Positions 18,154-26,971 of a stretch of 64,000 bases of DNA are shown in pieces. The DNA comes from Rheinheimera sp. UJ63 (lineage in GTDB: Bacteria > Pseudomonadota > Gammaproteobacteria > Enterobacterales > Alteromonadaceae): the NCBI RefSeq assembly GCF_021568285.1, contig NZ_JAKGTQ010000002.1, forward strand, positions 310,001 through 374,000, in the 5' to 3' direction. The notes beneath the pieces are model-generated. The model was not told where the DNA came from. It was given only the letters and a program-made list of their open reading frames with translations, and did no database searches. Position numbers and translations under genes: made by a program. Positions within the stretch are counted from its first letter, which is position 1, and every line of letters begins with the position of its first letter.

Positions 18154-20115
18154 ATGATTGCAGAATACGGTCAGCTGGCGCTGACCTTTGCCTTTGCGCT
18201 GTCATTACTATTGGCTTTAGTGCCTTTAGCCGGCAGTTTTACGGCCAATGAACGTGCCTTATTATTGGCCAAACCCTTATCAGTGGGCATGTTTGTATTT
18301 ACCTTACTGGCGTTTATGGCGCTGGCCTGGTCTTTTTATCACGATGATTTTACCGTAATTAATGTGGCCACCAACTCCAGTTCTATTTTACCGTGGTACT
18401 ACAAACTCACCGCAGTATGGGGCTCACACGAAGGCTCGATGTTGTTATGGGTTATGATGTTAGCCGGTTGGACTGCCTTAGTGGCGCAATATTCCAAAGC
18501 GTTACCCTTATTAATGCAAGGGCGGATTTTAGGCATTATGGGGCTGATTAATATCGGCTTTATTGCTTTTTCTTTGTTTATGTCAAATCCGTTTGAACGC
18601 AGCTTACCGTTTTACCCTGTGCAAGGCAGTGACTTAAACCCATTGTTGCAAGACTTCGGCATGATTATCCATCCGCCGTTATTGTATCTGGGTTATGTCG
18701 GTTTTGCGGTGTCGTTTGCCTTTGCGATAGCTGCTTTAATTGGTGGTAAATTTGACAGCACCTGGGCGCGCTGGGCCAGACCCTGGACTTTAGCGGCCTG
18801 GATGTTCCTGACCCTGGGCATTATGCTGGGTAGTTGGTGGGCCTATAATGAGCTAGGTTGGGGCGGCTGGTGGTTTTGGGATCCGGTAGAAAATGCGTCG
18901 TTAATGCCTTGGTTGGTGGGTACGGCTTTAATCCATAGCTTAGCGGTCACCGAGAAGCGCGGCACCTTTAAATCCTGGACGGTATTATTGGCGCTCGGTG
19001 CCTTTTCTCTGAGTTTATTAGGTGCCTTTTTAGTGCGCTCTGGTGTGTTGGTATCGGTACACTCGTTTGCCTCGGATCCTGATCGCGGTATTTTCTTACT
19101 GATTTTCTTGCTAATCGTTATCGGTGGTTCATTGTTACTTTACGCCAGCCGCATGAACTCGGTGCGCAGTCAGGCGCGTTATCAGCTTTTTTCGCGCGAA
19201 GTGATGCTGTGGAGCAACAACGTGTTCTTACTCACTGCTACCTTAGTGGTGTTGTTAGGTACGTTATTCCCCTTAGTGCACAAAGAGTTAGGCTTAGGCT
19301 CTATTTCGATAGGTGAGCCGTTCTTTAATCAGATGTTTTATTACCTGACCATCCCTTTTGCCCTGTTACTAGGCTTAGGGCCTTGGGTACGTTGGAAACA
19401 ACAAAAAGCCGCGCCCTTGCTCAAGCCCATGTCGTTACTGGCCATTGCCACGCTGACTGTCGCTTTGGGTACTTTAAGTTTACTGCAAAGTGTCGTCGCA
19501 AACTTGGCGTTGTTAGGCTTACTGTTAGGCGCTTGGGTAGGCTTATCGGCGCTTAGCGAAATTTATCAGCGATTAGATCAGTTTGGATCAGTAAAAGCCG
19601 GTTTTAGTAAATTACAGGCGTCGCATTATGGAATGACGATGGCGCATATCGGTTTTGCTGTGCTGGTGATTGGTGTGGCCATGACCAAAACTTACAGTGT
19701 CGAACGTGATGTGCGCATGGCCATTGGTGATAAGGTGGTGTTAGCCGATTACGAGTTTGAGCTGCAAGATGTTTATCGCTTAAACGGCCCCAATTACGGC
19801 GGTGAAGCGGCAGAAATTGACGTAAGACGCACGGATGGACGCTATGTTACCCATCTGCATGCCGAAAAACGCGAATACAACATTCAGCGGATGGTGATGA
19901 CCGAAGCCGCGGTGCATGCGCGTTTAAGCCGTGATCTTTATGTGTCACTGGGTGAAGCTTTACCCGGCGATGCTTGGGCAATCCGCGTGTATGTAAAACC
20001 TTTCGTCAGATGGATTTGGCTTGGCGGCTTGCTGATGGCGTTAGGCGCGCTAATCGCTTTGCTTGATAAGCGCTATCGTCGACAAGTGCCAGTTCGGGAG
20101 ACTGCAGATGCGTAA
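18154..20115 (+). CDS. ccmF: Heme lyase subunit CcmF
   Basis: A 653-residue, multi-helix heme lyase subunit. The WWD motif GGWWFWDPVENASLMPW (about residues 232-248) and LPWYYKLTAVWGSHEGSMLLW (about 81-101) are the family signatures. With CcmH and CcmI it ligates heme to CXXCH apocytochromes. The frame also opens at TTG 18151, but ATG 18154 lies 7 bp after GGAGG and matches the family (MIAEYGQLAL). The 3' end overlaps ccmG by 8 bp. Confidence 0.96.
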   Translation: MIAEYGQLALTFAFALSLLLALVPLAGSFTANERALLLAKPLSVGMFVFTLLAFMALAWSFYHDDFTVINVATNSSSILPWYYKLTAVWGSHEGSMLLWVMMLAGWTALVAQYSKALPLLMQGRILGIMGLINIGFIAFSLFMSNPFERSLPFYPVQGSDLNPLLQDFGMIIHPPLLYLGYVGFAVSFAFAIAALIGGKFDSTWARWARPWTLAAWMFLTLGIMLGSWWAYNELGWGGWWFWDPVENASLMPWLVGTALIHSLAVTEKRGTFKSWTVLLALGAFSLSLLGAFLVRSGVLVSVHSFASDPDRGIFLLIFLLIVIGGSLLLYASRMNSVRSQARYQLFSREVMLWSNNVFLLTATLVVLLGTLFPLVHKELGLGSISIGEPFFNQMFYYLTIPFALLLGLGPWVRWKQQKAAPLLKPMSLLAIATLTVALGTLSLLQSVVANLALLGLLLGAWVGLSALSEIYQRLDQFGSVKAGFSKLQASHYGMTMAHIGFAVLVIGVAMTKTYSVERDVRMAIGDKVVLADYEFELQDVYRLNGPNYGGEAAEIDVRRTDGRYVTHLHAEKREYNIQRMVMTEAAVHARLSRDLYVSLGEALPGDAWAIRVYVKPFVRWIWLGGLLMALGALIALLDKRYRRQVPVRETADA

Positions 20116-20686
20116 GGCGTTATTTTATATTCCTTTGGCGTTATTTTTAGGCTTATCACTGTTTTTACTCAGTGGTTTGTTTTCTGATCCGCGTGAGCGT
20201 GACTCGGCCATTATCGATCGACCACTGCCGAGTTTCTCGTTACCTGATTTACAGGATCCCAGTAAAAGCTGGACGCCAGACGCCTTAAAAGGGCAAACCT
20301 TTTTACTGAATGTGTGGGGAGTTTGGTGCCCAACCTGTAATGCCGAGCTCAGTTACATGACGCAGCTGCGCAATGAGCAGGGCATTCGGATCATCGGCCT
20401 TTACTATGTGTTACCTGAAGATCCGATGTTTGGCCAAGTCTTCGATTTGCCAACCTTACAGCAAGAAGTTGCCACCAAGTTGCAACAAAATGGCGATCCT
20501 TACCAATTTAATATCCTTGATCAACAGCGGCGTTTATCGCTGGATTTAGGGGTCAGTGGCGCGCCTGAGCACTTTATCGTCGATGCCAACGGCATTGTGC
20601 GGGCGCATCATATTGGTGATATTAATCCGCAAGTTTGGCGCAGCAAGCTCGCGCCGATTTACCAGCAATGGGCGGCCAAACCATGA
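20108..20686 (+). CDS. ccmG: Thiol:disulfide interchange protein CcmG (DsbE)
   Basis: A 192-residue membrane-anchored thioredoxin-like protein. One N-terminal helix (ALFYIPLALFLGLSLFLLSG) is followed by the thioredoxin domain with the WCPTC active site in NVWGVWCPTCNAEL near residue 75. It reduces apocytochrome c or CcmH disulfides in the periplasm. The frame is open further upstream, but the ATG at 20108 gives a normal-length protein. It overlaps ccmH through ATGA. Confidence 0.95.
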   Translation: MRKALFYIPLALFLGLSLFLLSGLFSDPRERDSAIIDRPLPSFSLPDLQDPSKSWTPDALKGQTFLLNVWGVWCPTCNAELSYMTQLRNEQGIRIIGLYYVLPEDPMFGQVFDLPTLQQEVATKLQQNGDPYQFNILDQQRRLSLDLGVSGAPEHFIVDANGIVRAHHIGDINPQVWRSKLAPIYQQWAAKP

Positions 20687-21204
20687 AGCCATTTTTTACT
20701 TTTCTTTGCAGCATTCTTCTGACCGTGGGCTTAAGCAGTGCTGCCAGTGCAGCAGAGAGCCAAGAGTTATTGTCTTTTGAAAGTGAGCAGCAACGACAAC
20801 TTTATTTAAAGCTGACGGCTGAGCTTCGCTGTCCGCAATGCCAAAATCAAAACATCGCCGACTCGAATGCCGTGGTGGCCGTTGATATGCGTGATAAAAC
20901 TTATGAGTTGGTGCAACAAGGCTTAAGCCGGCAGCAAGTGTTAGATTTTATGATCGATCGTTACGGTGACTTTGTGCACTATCAGCCGCCGGTCAATCGC
21001 TACACCATTTGGTTGTGGCTAGCCCCAGCGCTAGTGTTGTTATCATTGTTGCTGTTTCAACTTAAACGCCAAGCTGGTCAGACCGCACTCCGGTACAGGT
21101 CAGAGCAGTTGTCAGATGACGCTGCTGGCGACTCTGCCGAAAAAGAAAAGTTAAACCAGCAGCTTGAGCAAATTATCGACAGTTATCGGAGTAAGAAATC
21201 ATGA
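20683..21204 (+). CDS. ccmH: CcmH (CycL-type) with an in-frame repeat insertion
   Basis: A 173-residue periplasmic thiol oxidoreductase with a signal peptide (cleavage near SAASA), the redox motif LRCPQCQNQNIADSN near residues 49-63, and one transmembrane helix (LWLAPALVLLSLLLFQLKR). Immediately after this helix the protein reads AGQTALRYRSEQ, encoded exactly by one copy of the 22-bp intergenic repeat (21076-21097) plus a following half unit. The cytoplasmic tail then continues (KLNQQLEQIIDSYRSKK). The insert sits outside the functional domain, so the gene is probably active. Confidence 0.94.
   Translation: MKPFFTFLCSILLTVGLSSAASAAESQELLSFESEQQRQLYLKLTAELRCPQCQNQNIADSNAVVAVDMRDKTYELVQQGLSRQQVLDFMIDRYGDFVHYQPPVNRYTIWLWLAPALVLLSLLLFQLKRQAGQTALRYRSEQLSDDAAGDSAEKEKLNQQLEQIIDSYRSKKS
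21076..21105 (+). repeat. Single 22-bp repeat unit (site C) inside ccmH
   Basis: One unit GGTCAGACC-GCACTC-CGGTACA followed by GGTCAGAG, fully inside ccmH. It is read in the frame that gives G-Q-T-A-L-R-Y-R-S. The same unit in the same frame ends RmlD at 35259-35285. Confidence 0.93.
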
Positions 21205-22424
21205 TGTGGCAACTTGCCGCCGGTGCACTCGCCATGTTGGTGTTAAGTACCCTTTTTATTATTTGGCCGCGCAAAGCCGATGCTAAAAATAATCAAACCC
21301 CGGCGCAACTTTTTGAAGAGCGCCTGCAATTATTGGCGTTAGCACGCGATGCCGGTGAATTGGCTGAGCAAGATTTTGATACCGCCGCCAATGAGTTAAA
21401 GCAGCAGTTTTTAGAACAAGAGCAGCAAGCCATTCGTTATAAGCAACCCAAACAGCAGCGAGTATTACACCTCAGTTTAGTGCTAGTAACGGCGTTAATT
21501 GTGGCGGTGGTGTACAGCCAAAATGGCCATTATCGGCAATTATCCGATTGGGAATATGCCCAGCAAAACTTAGCTAGCTATGGTCAACGCGCATTGCTAG
21601 GCGAGGGCGAGCCCTTAAACGAGCAAGATATGCAGCTGTTTTCTTTGGCGCTGCGCACAAAACTGGCCAATGAGGGTGATGATGCGGTAGCTTGGATGTT
21701 ATTAGGTCGGGTTTGGATGACCTTGGGCATGCTAGAAGAAGCGGTTGAGTCTTTTGAGCGCGCTTTAAAGCTAATGCCAGAGCGCACGCCGTTGTTAATC
21801 AGCTATAGCCAAGCCTTGATTATGCTGGGCGGTGATATGAACTTAGCCAAAGCCGGCCAAAGTGTTGCGCGGGTTTTAATGCAAGAGCCTGAAAATATTG
21901 ATGCGATTTCATTAATGGCGTTAATTGCTTATGAGCGTGGCGATAATGCCGAAGCGGTAGCCGCTTGGCAATTATTGGCATCGCGCTTAGCACCTGATGA
22001 TCCACGTTTAGAGGTGGTGAATGCACGTTTAGCCGAATTAAATGCCCCTGCAACGGTCGGCACTGCCGAGCAAAACGCAGCCTTTGTTCGTGAAGTAAAG
22101 GTTCAGGTTAGTGTTGGCGCTGAATTAGCTGCCGCTCATCCTGGCGCTTCATTGTTCGTGTTCGCTCGTGCAGCAGAAGGCCCGGCAATTCCATTAGCCG
22201 CGAAGCGTTTACCATTAGTTGCCGGTGTAACCGAGATCAGCTTATCGGCAGCCGATGCGATGCAAGCGGGCTGGAACCTCGAGCAAACTAATCTTATTCA
22301 AGTTGTTGCCCGTATGGCTGTTTCAGGAACAGTTGAGCGCTCTGCGCAAGATGTAGAAGTGGTGTCAGCGGTGCTAAGTTTTGAGCAACCGGTATTATCC
22401 GTACAATTAACTCTGGAACAGTGA
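21201..22424 (+). CDS. ccmI: CcmI (CycH), TPR apocytochrome chaperone
   Basis: A 407-residue inner membrane protein with two N-terminal helices (LAAGALAMLVLSTLFIIW; VLHLSLVLVTALIVAVVY) around a cytoplasmic loop (about residues 24-88), then TPR repeats (AWMLLGRVWMTLGMLEEAVESFERALKLMP and following), and a C-terminal beta-rich domain. It presents apocytochromes to the CcmFH lyase. In E. coli this part is fused to CcmH; here the two are separate genes overlapping by 4 bp. Confidence 0.93.
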   Translation: MMWQLAAGALAMLVLSTLFIIWPRKADAKNNQTPAQLFEERLQLLALARDAGELAEQDFDTAANELKQQFLEQEQQAIRYKQPKQQRVLHLSLVLVTALIVAVVYSQNGHYRQLSDWEYAQQNLASYGQRALLGEGEPLNEQDMQLFSLALRTKLANEGDDAVAWMLLGRVWMTLGMLEEAVESFERALKLMPERTPLLISYSQALIMLGGDMNLAKAGQSVARVLMQEPENIDAISLMALIAYERGDNAEAVAAWQLLASRLAPDDPRLEVVNARLAELNAPATVGTAEQNAAFVREVKVQVSVGAELAAAHPGASLFVFARAAEGPAIPLAAKRLPLVAGVTEISLSAADAMQAGWNLEQTNLIQVVARMAVSGTVERSAQDVEVVSAVLSFEQPVLSVQLTLEQ

Positions 22425-22425
22425 T

Positions 22426-23208
22426 ATGTCTTTATTCTTTTTTCGAGCCCTAATGCTTGGCGGTGTGCTCAGCTTAACGGCCTGTGCTAGCGCACCCAGC
22501 GAGCAGCAAGCTGCAACAACTAATAATCCTCAGCCCGCCTATGTTGATGTGCGAGATCCGTTAGAGCGCATTAACCGCCCGCTTTGGGATTTTAATTACG
22601 ATGTGTTAGACGCCTATTTACTTAGACCGCTAACCGTTGGCTACATGACGGTAGTGCCAAAACCGGCACGTAAAGGGTTAAGTAATGTTGTTAATAACTT
22701 AGGAGAGCCCGCCAGTTTCGTCAACAGCGTGTTGCAAGCCAAACCGAAGAAAGCAGCCGTAAGCGTTGGCCGTTTTGTGTTAAACAGCACCACCGGTATT
22801 TTTGGTTTATTTGATGTGGCTACGAATATTGGTTTGACCAATGCTGAAGAAGATTTCAGCCAAACCATGGCAGTATGGGGGATTGGCGATGGCCCATTTT
22901 TAATGATCCCTGCGCGTGGGCCTACCACGGTAAGAGATACTGCTGGCTCGCTGGTTGATAATTTGTATTTCCCCTTAAGCTTATTAAATACGCCGTTAAC
23001 CATCACACGTGCCGTGATTGGTGCGTTAGACGGTCGCGAGCAGCTAATGCAAGTCGAAAGTATGTTAAACGACTCGCTGGATCCATACTCGTTTGTTAAA
23101 GAAAGTTATTATCAGCGTCAGCTTTTTAAAATATACGATGGCAACCCGCCACAGCCAGAAGAAACGCTGGACGATGATATGTTAGATTTTCTCGACGAAA
23201 TCGAATAA
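22426..23208 (+). CDS. mlaA: Outer membrane lipid asymmetry lipoprotein MlaA (VacJ)
   Basis: A 260-residue lipoprotein with lipobox SLTAC near residue 19. The VacJ domain begins VRDPLERINRPLWDFNYDV, with PARKGLSNVVNNLGEPASFVN and GDGPFLMIPARGPTTVRD. It extracts surface phospholipids from the outer membrane and passes them to MlaC. The C-terminal acidic tail (PEETLDDDMLDFLDEIE) is typical. It starts one base after ccmI, so it is probably part of the ccm transcript. Confidence 0.94.
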   Translation: MSLFFFRALMLGGVLSLTACASAPSEQQAATTNNPQPAYVDVRDPLERINRPLWDFNYDVLDAYLLRPLTVGYMTVVPKPARKGLSNVVNNLGEPASFVNSVLQAKPKKAAVSVGRFVLNSTTGIFGLFDVATNIGLTNAEEDFSQTMAVWGIGDGPFLMIPARGPTTVRDTAGSLVDNLYFPLSLLNTPLTITRAVIGALDGREQLMQVESMLNDSLDPYSFVKESYYQRQLFKIYDGNPPQPEETLDDDMLDFLDEIE

Positions 23209-23225
23209 TACACTCAGCAGCCAGA

Positions 23226-23279
23226 GGTCATACCACACTCCGGTACAGGTCACACCTCTGACCGCACTCCGGTACTGGT
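23226..23279 (+). repeat. 22-bp repeat site D, two units
   Basis: GGTCATACCACACTC-CGGTACA at 23226, then a shortened link GGTCACACCT and a second CTGACCGCACTC-CGGTACTGGT ending near 23279. It lies between mlaA and wecB copy 1, 60 bp upstream of the wecB start codon. Confidence 0.88.
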
Positions 23280-23339
23280 TTGTCCAGTTATGGGTGCAAA
23301 AGGCCTTATGACGGCGTGAGAAATGAAAAGGAAAGCGAC

Positions 23340-24464
23340 ATGATTAAAGTATTAAGTGTGTTTGGCACACGCCCTGAAGCCATCAAAATGGCCCCATTGG
23401 TCAATCAATTAAAGCAAGATGCGGCCTTTGATAGCCGTGTTTGTGTTACCGGTCAGCACCGTGAAATGCTGGATCAGGTATTACAGTTATTCAGTATCGA
23501 ACCTGAATACGACTTAGCCATTATGAAAGCTGGGCAGGATCTGTATGACGTTACCACCAGTATTTTGCTCAACATCAAACCGGTACTGCGCGAGTTTCAA
23601 CCTGATATCGTGTTAGTTCACGGTGATACCAGCACTACCTTTGCTGCGGCCTTAGCCTGCTATTATGAAAAAATTGCGGTAGGCCATGTCGAAGCCGGCC
23701 TGCGTACTGGCAATATTTATAGCCCTTGGCCTGAAGAAGCTAATCGCAAGTTAACCGGCGCTTTAACTCGCTTGCATTTTGCGCCGACGCAAACCTCTGC
23801 GGATAACTTATTAGCGGAAAACCTGGCTGCCGCTAACATCGTTATTACGGGTAATACGGTGATTGACGCGTTGCTGCAAGTTGTCGACAAAATTGATAAC
23901 AGCCCAGAATTAAGCGCCAGTTTTGCCAAGCAGTTTCCTTTTGTAAAAGACGATCGCCGCATGATTTTGGTAACAGGCCATCGCCGTGAAAGTTTTGGCG
24001 GTGGTTTTGAGCAAATTTGTGCCGCGCTAGCGGATATTGCTAAGCAATACCCGGATTGCGATATTGTCTACCCGGTACATTTGAACCCCAATGTGCGCGA
24101 GCCGGTTTATCGTTTACTGAGTGATGTATCGAACGTGCATTTAATTGCGCCACAAGATTATCTGCCATTTGTGTATTTGATGAGCAGAAGTTACTTGGTA
24201 CTGACCGACTCCGGTGGTATTCAAGAGGAAGCGCCGTCACTTGGCAAACCGGTTTTAGTGATGCGTGACACAACCGAACGGCCAGAAGCGGTTGATGCCG
24301 GTACCGTAAAGTTGGTAGGTACAGACAGAGCTAAAATTGTAGCTGAAGTCACTCGCTTACTCAGTGACAAACCTTACTACGACAGCATGAGCTTCGCCCA
24401 TAACCCTTATGGTGATGGCAAAGCCTGCGCACGGATTATCGCCACCCTAAAAACCTTCCGCTAG
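23340..24464 (+). CDS. wecB: UDP-N-acetylglucosamine 2-epimerase, copy 1
   Basis: A 374-residue non-hydrolysing epimerase making UDP-ManNAc. Signatures: [51 protein letters not shown] and [18 protein letters not shown]. The frame extends upstream, but the ATG at 23340 follows AAGGAAAG and gives the family N-terminus [14 protein letters not shown]. It stands apart from other polysaccharide genes, flanked by repeats on both sides. A second, clearly similar wecB is at 41594. Confidence 0.94.
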   Translation: MIKVLSVFGTRPEAIKMAPLVNQLKQDAAFDSRVCVTGQHREMLDQVLQLFSIEPEYDLAIMKAGQDLYDVTTSILLNIKPVLREFQPDIVLVHGDTSTTFAAALACYYEKIAVGHVEAGLRTGNIYSPWPEEANRKLTGALTRLHFAPTQTSADNLLAENLAAANIVITGNTVIDALLQVVDKIDNSPELSASFAKQFPFVKDDRRMILVTGHRRESFGGGFEQICAALADIAKQYPDCDIVYPVHLNPNVREPVYRLLSDVSNVHLIAPQDYLPFVYLMSRSYLVLTDSGGIQEEAPSLGKPVLVMRDTTERPEAVDAGTVKLVGTDRAKIVAEVTRLLSDKPYYDSMSFAHNPYGDGKACARIIATLKTFR

Positions 24465-24472
24465 ATACTCAT

Positions 24473-24560
24473 CAGACCACACTCAGGCACCAATCTGACC
24501 TCCGACCACACTCTGGTACTGGTTGGAGCTCTTACCGGTGTCTGAGTGCGGTCGGACCTG
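24473..24560. repeat. Repeat site E with 56-bp inverted-pair (REPIN-like) element
   Basis: After a degenerate unit (24473-24500), TCCGACCACACTC (24501-24513) and GAGTGCGGTCGGA (24544-24556) form a 13-bp inverted pair with one mismatch, separated by 30 nt that contain GGTA and TACC as an inner stem. The same 13-30-13 architecture recurs at 35261-35316. It lies between wecB and cysD, where it could also end transcription. Confidence 0.85.
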
Positions 24561-24653
24561 TTGTTGGAAATAAGATATTCCAAAACAAGATAATTCGGTT
24601 TTGATTTGTTCTGGTAAGCTATAAACACTTACTTAGACGCAGGCGGAGTTATC

Positions 24654-25562
24654 ATGGCAGCAAGTAGCCAAAGCCATTTAAAAGCCCTCGAAAACGAATC
24701 GATTCAAATTTTCCGTGAAGTGGTAGCCGAGTTTGATAATCCGGTGATGCTTTATTCGGTAGGTAAAGACTCGTCGGTGTTATTGCATCTGGCACGTAAA
24801 GCGTTTTACCCTGGCAAAATCCCTTTTCCACTGTTACATGTGGATACCACCTGGAAATTCAAAGAGATGATTGCGTTTCGTGATCAAATTGCTGTCGATC
24901 TGGGCTTAAATTTATTGGTACATCAAAACCCAGACGGCTTAGCTATGAATATCAGCCCCTTTGAGCATGGCAGCAGCAAGCATACCGATATCATGAAAAC
25001 CCAAGGTTTAAAGCAAGCCTTAGATAAATACAAATTTGATGCCGCCTTTGGTGGTGCAAGGCGTGATGAAGAAAAATCCCGTGCGAAAGAACGTGTTTAC
25101 TCGTTTCGCGATAAGCATCATCGTTGGGATCCTAAAAATCAACGGCCAGAGCTGTGGAATATATTTAATGGTCGAGTCGATAAAGGCGAAAGCATTCGCG
25201 TGTTTCCGTTATCAAACTGGACCGAGCTAGATATTTGGCAATACATCTATCTTGAGAATATTCAAATCCCAGATTTGTATTTCTCTAAACCGCGCCCTGT
25301 GGTGGAACGCGATGGCACCCTGATTATGGTTGATGATGAGCGCATGCCGTTACAACCGGGCGAAACGCCTAGCATGAAAAGTGTACGGTTTCGTACCCTG
25401 GGTTGTTATCCGTTAACGGGTGCCGTTGAATCCTCAGCGGCAACCTTACCTGAAATCATTCAAGAAATGTTGTTAACCAAAACCTCAGAGCGGCAAGGTC
25501 GGGTGATTGATCACGACAGCACCGGTTCGATGGAAAAGAAAAAAATGGAAGGGTACTTCTAA
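24654..25562 (+). CDS. cysD: Sulfate adenylyltransferase subunit 2 CysD
   Basis: A 302-residue PP-loop ATP pyrophosphatase. The loop [16 protein letters not shown] is near residues 37-52; [22 protein letters not shown] and the C-terminal [15 protein letters not shown] are family hallmarks. With CysN it forms APS from sulfate and ATP, driven by GTP. It overlaps cysN by one base. Confidence 0.96.
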   Translation: MAASSQSHLKALENESIQIFREVVAEFDNPVMLYSVGKDSSVLLHLARKAFYPGKIPFPLLHVDTTWKFKEMIAFRDQIAVDLGLNLLVHQNPDGLAMNISPFEHGSSKHTDIMKTQGLKQALDKYKFDAAFGGARRDEEKSRAKERVYSFRDKHHRWDPKNQRPELWNIFNGRVDKGESIRVFPLSNWTELDIWQYIYLENIQIPDLYFSKPRPVVERDGTLIMVDDERMPLQPGETPSMKSVRFRTLGCYPLTGAVESSAATLPEIIQEMLLTKTSERQGRVIDHDSTGSMEKKKMEGYF

Positions 25563-26968
25563 TGAGCCATACCTCAGAATTAATAGAGCAGGATATTCTG
25601 GCCTACTTAAAGCAGCACGAAAACAAGCAATTACTGCGCTTTATTACGTGTGGCAGTGTGGATGATGGTAAAAGTACCCTGATTGGCCGCTTGTTGCATG
25701 ACAGCAAAATGATTTTTGAAGATCAGCTTGCGGCTATCACTGAAGACAGTAAAAAAGTGGGTACTCAAGGCGAGCGTGTCGATTTAGCCTTGCTGGTCGA
25801 TGGCTTACAATCTGAACGTGAGCAGGGCATAACCATTGATGTGGCTTACCGTTATTTCTCAACTGAGAAACGGAAATTTATCATTGCCGATACGCCAGGC
25901 CACGAGCAATACACGCGTAATATGGCCACTGGTGCGTCGACCTGTGATTTAGCGATAATCCTGGTGGATGCGCGTAAAGGTGTGCAAACCCAAACGCGGC
26001 GACACAGCTACATATGTTCCTTGCTGGGTATCAAGCATGTGATTGTCGCGATTAATAAAATGGACTTAGTCGATTACTCTCAAGCCCGTTACAAGGCCAT
26101 TCAAGAAGAGTATCTGGCTTTGGCAGGGGCTTTGGACATCCCTGATATCCGCTTCGTGCCTATTTCGGCCTTAGAGGGCGATAATGTTGTGCATCCAAGT
26201 GAAAAACTGAGCTGGTTTCGTGGCTCAACCTTGATGCAGTATCTTGAAAACATTGAATTAACGCTTGCTGAAAATGACGATTTTCGATTCCCTGTGCAGT
26301 TAGTCAGCCGCCCTAATGCTGATTTCCGTGGTTTCCAAGGCACGATTGCTTCAGGCAGTATCGCTGTAGGCGATACCGTGCGGGTATTGCCGGCGGGTAC
26401 CGTGTCTACCATCAAAAGCATCGTGACCTTTGATGGTGACTTGCAAAGTGCCAACGCAGGGCAAGCTGTAACGCTTACTTTGAATGATGAAATTGATGTC
26501 AGCCGTGGCAGTATGTTGGTAAAAAAAGACGCACTGCCGCATGTCTCATCGCGGATGCGAGCCAAGTTAATTTGGTTGCATGACACGCCACTAAAAACCG
26601 ACAGGCAATATTACTTTAAATTCAGCTGTAAAACCACGACAGGTGAGATCAGTAAACTGCATCATCGCATCGATGTGAATACTCTTGCAGAAAAATCAGC
26701 GGAAGTGTTAGCGATGAATGAAATTGGCTTGGTTGATGTTAATTTAACAGAAACTATGGCGTTTGATGTTTATCGTAAAAACAAGCTTACCGGTGCTTTT
26801 ATTATTATTGACCGTTTCAGCAATTTAACGGTAGGAGCCGGCATGATTGATGCGCCCTTAGTTGCGACGGTTGCCGAAGAGGAAGAAATTAAAGGCCTCA
26901 GCGATTTTGAATATGAATTGATCATGCTTGTGCGCAAACATTTTCCCCATTTAATGTCTCGGCAGTAA
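25562..26968 (+). CDS. cysN: Sulfate adenylyltransferase subunit 1 CysN
   Basis: A 468-residue EF-Tu-like GTPase. G1 [14 protein letters not shown], the switch region [15 protein letters not shown]3 [12 protein letters not shown] and G4 NKMD are all present, followed by two beta-barrel domains. It lacks the C-terminal APS kinase fusion found in some CysN/NodQ proteins, and no separate cysC lies in the window. Confidence 0.96.
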   Translation: MSHTSELIEQDILAYLKQHENKQLLRFITCGSVDDGKSTLIGRLLHDSKMIFEDQLAAITEDSKKVGTQGERVDLALLVDGLQSEREQGITIDVAYRYFSTEKRKFIIADTPGHEQYTRNMATGASTCDLAIILVDARKGVQTQTRRHSYICSLLGIKHVIVAINKMDLVDYSQARYKAIQEEYLALAGALDIPDIRFVPISALEGDNVVHPSEKLSWFRGSTLMQYLENIELTLAENDDFRFPVQLVSRPNADFRGFQGTIASGSIAVGDTVRVLPAGTVSTIKSIVTFDGDLQSANAGQAVTLTLNDEIDVSRGSMLVKKDALPHVSSRMRAKLIWLHDTPLKTDRQYYFKFSCKTTTGEISKLHHRIDVNTLAEKSAEVLAMNEIGLVDVNLTETMAFDVYRKNKLTGAFIIIDRFSNLTVGAGMIDAPLVATVAEEEEIKGLSDFEYELIMLVRKHFPHLMSRQ

Positions 26969-26971
26969 AAA

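Noticed and set aside
23280..23339. N-terminal extension of WecB copy 1
   Set aside because: The extra 20 residues are partly encoded by repeat DNA and the real family N-terminus begins at 23340 with a good ribosome site.
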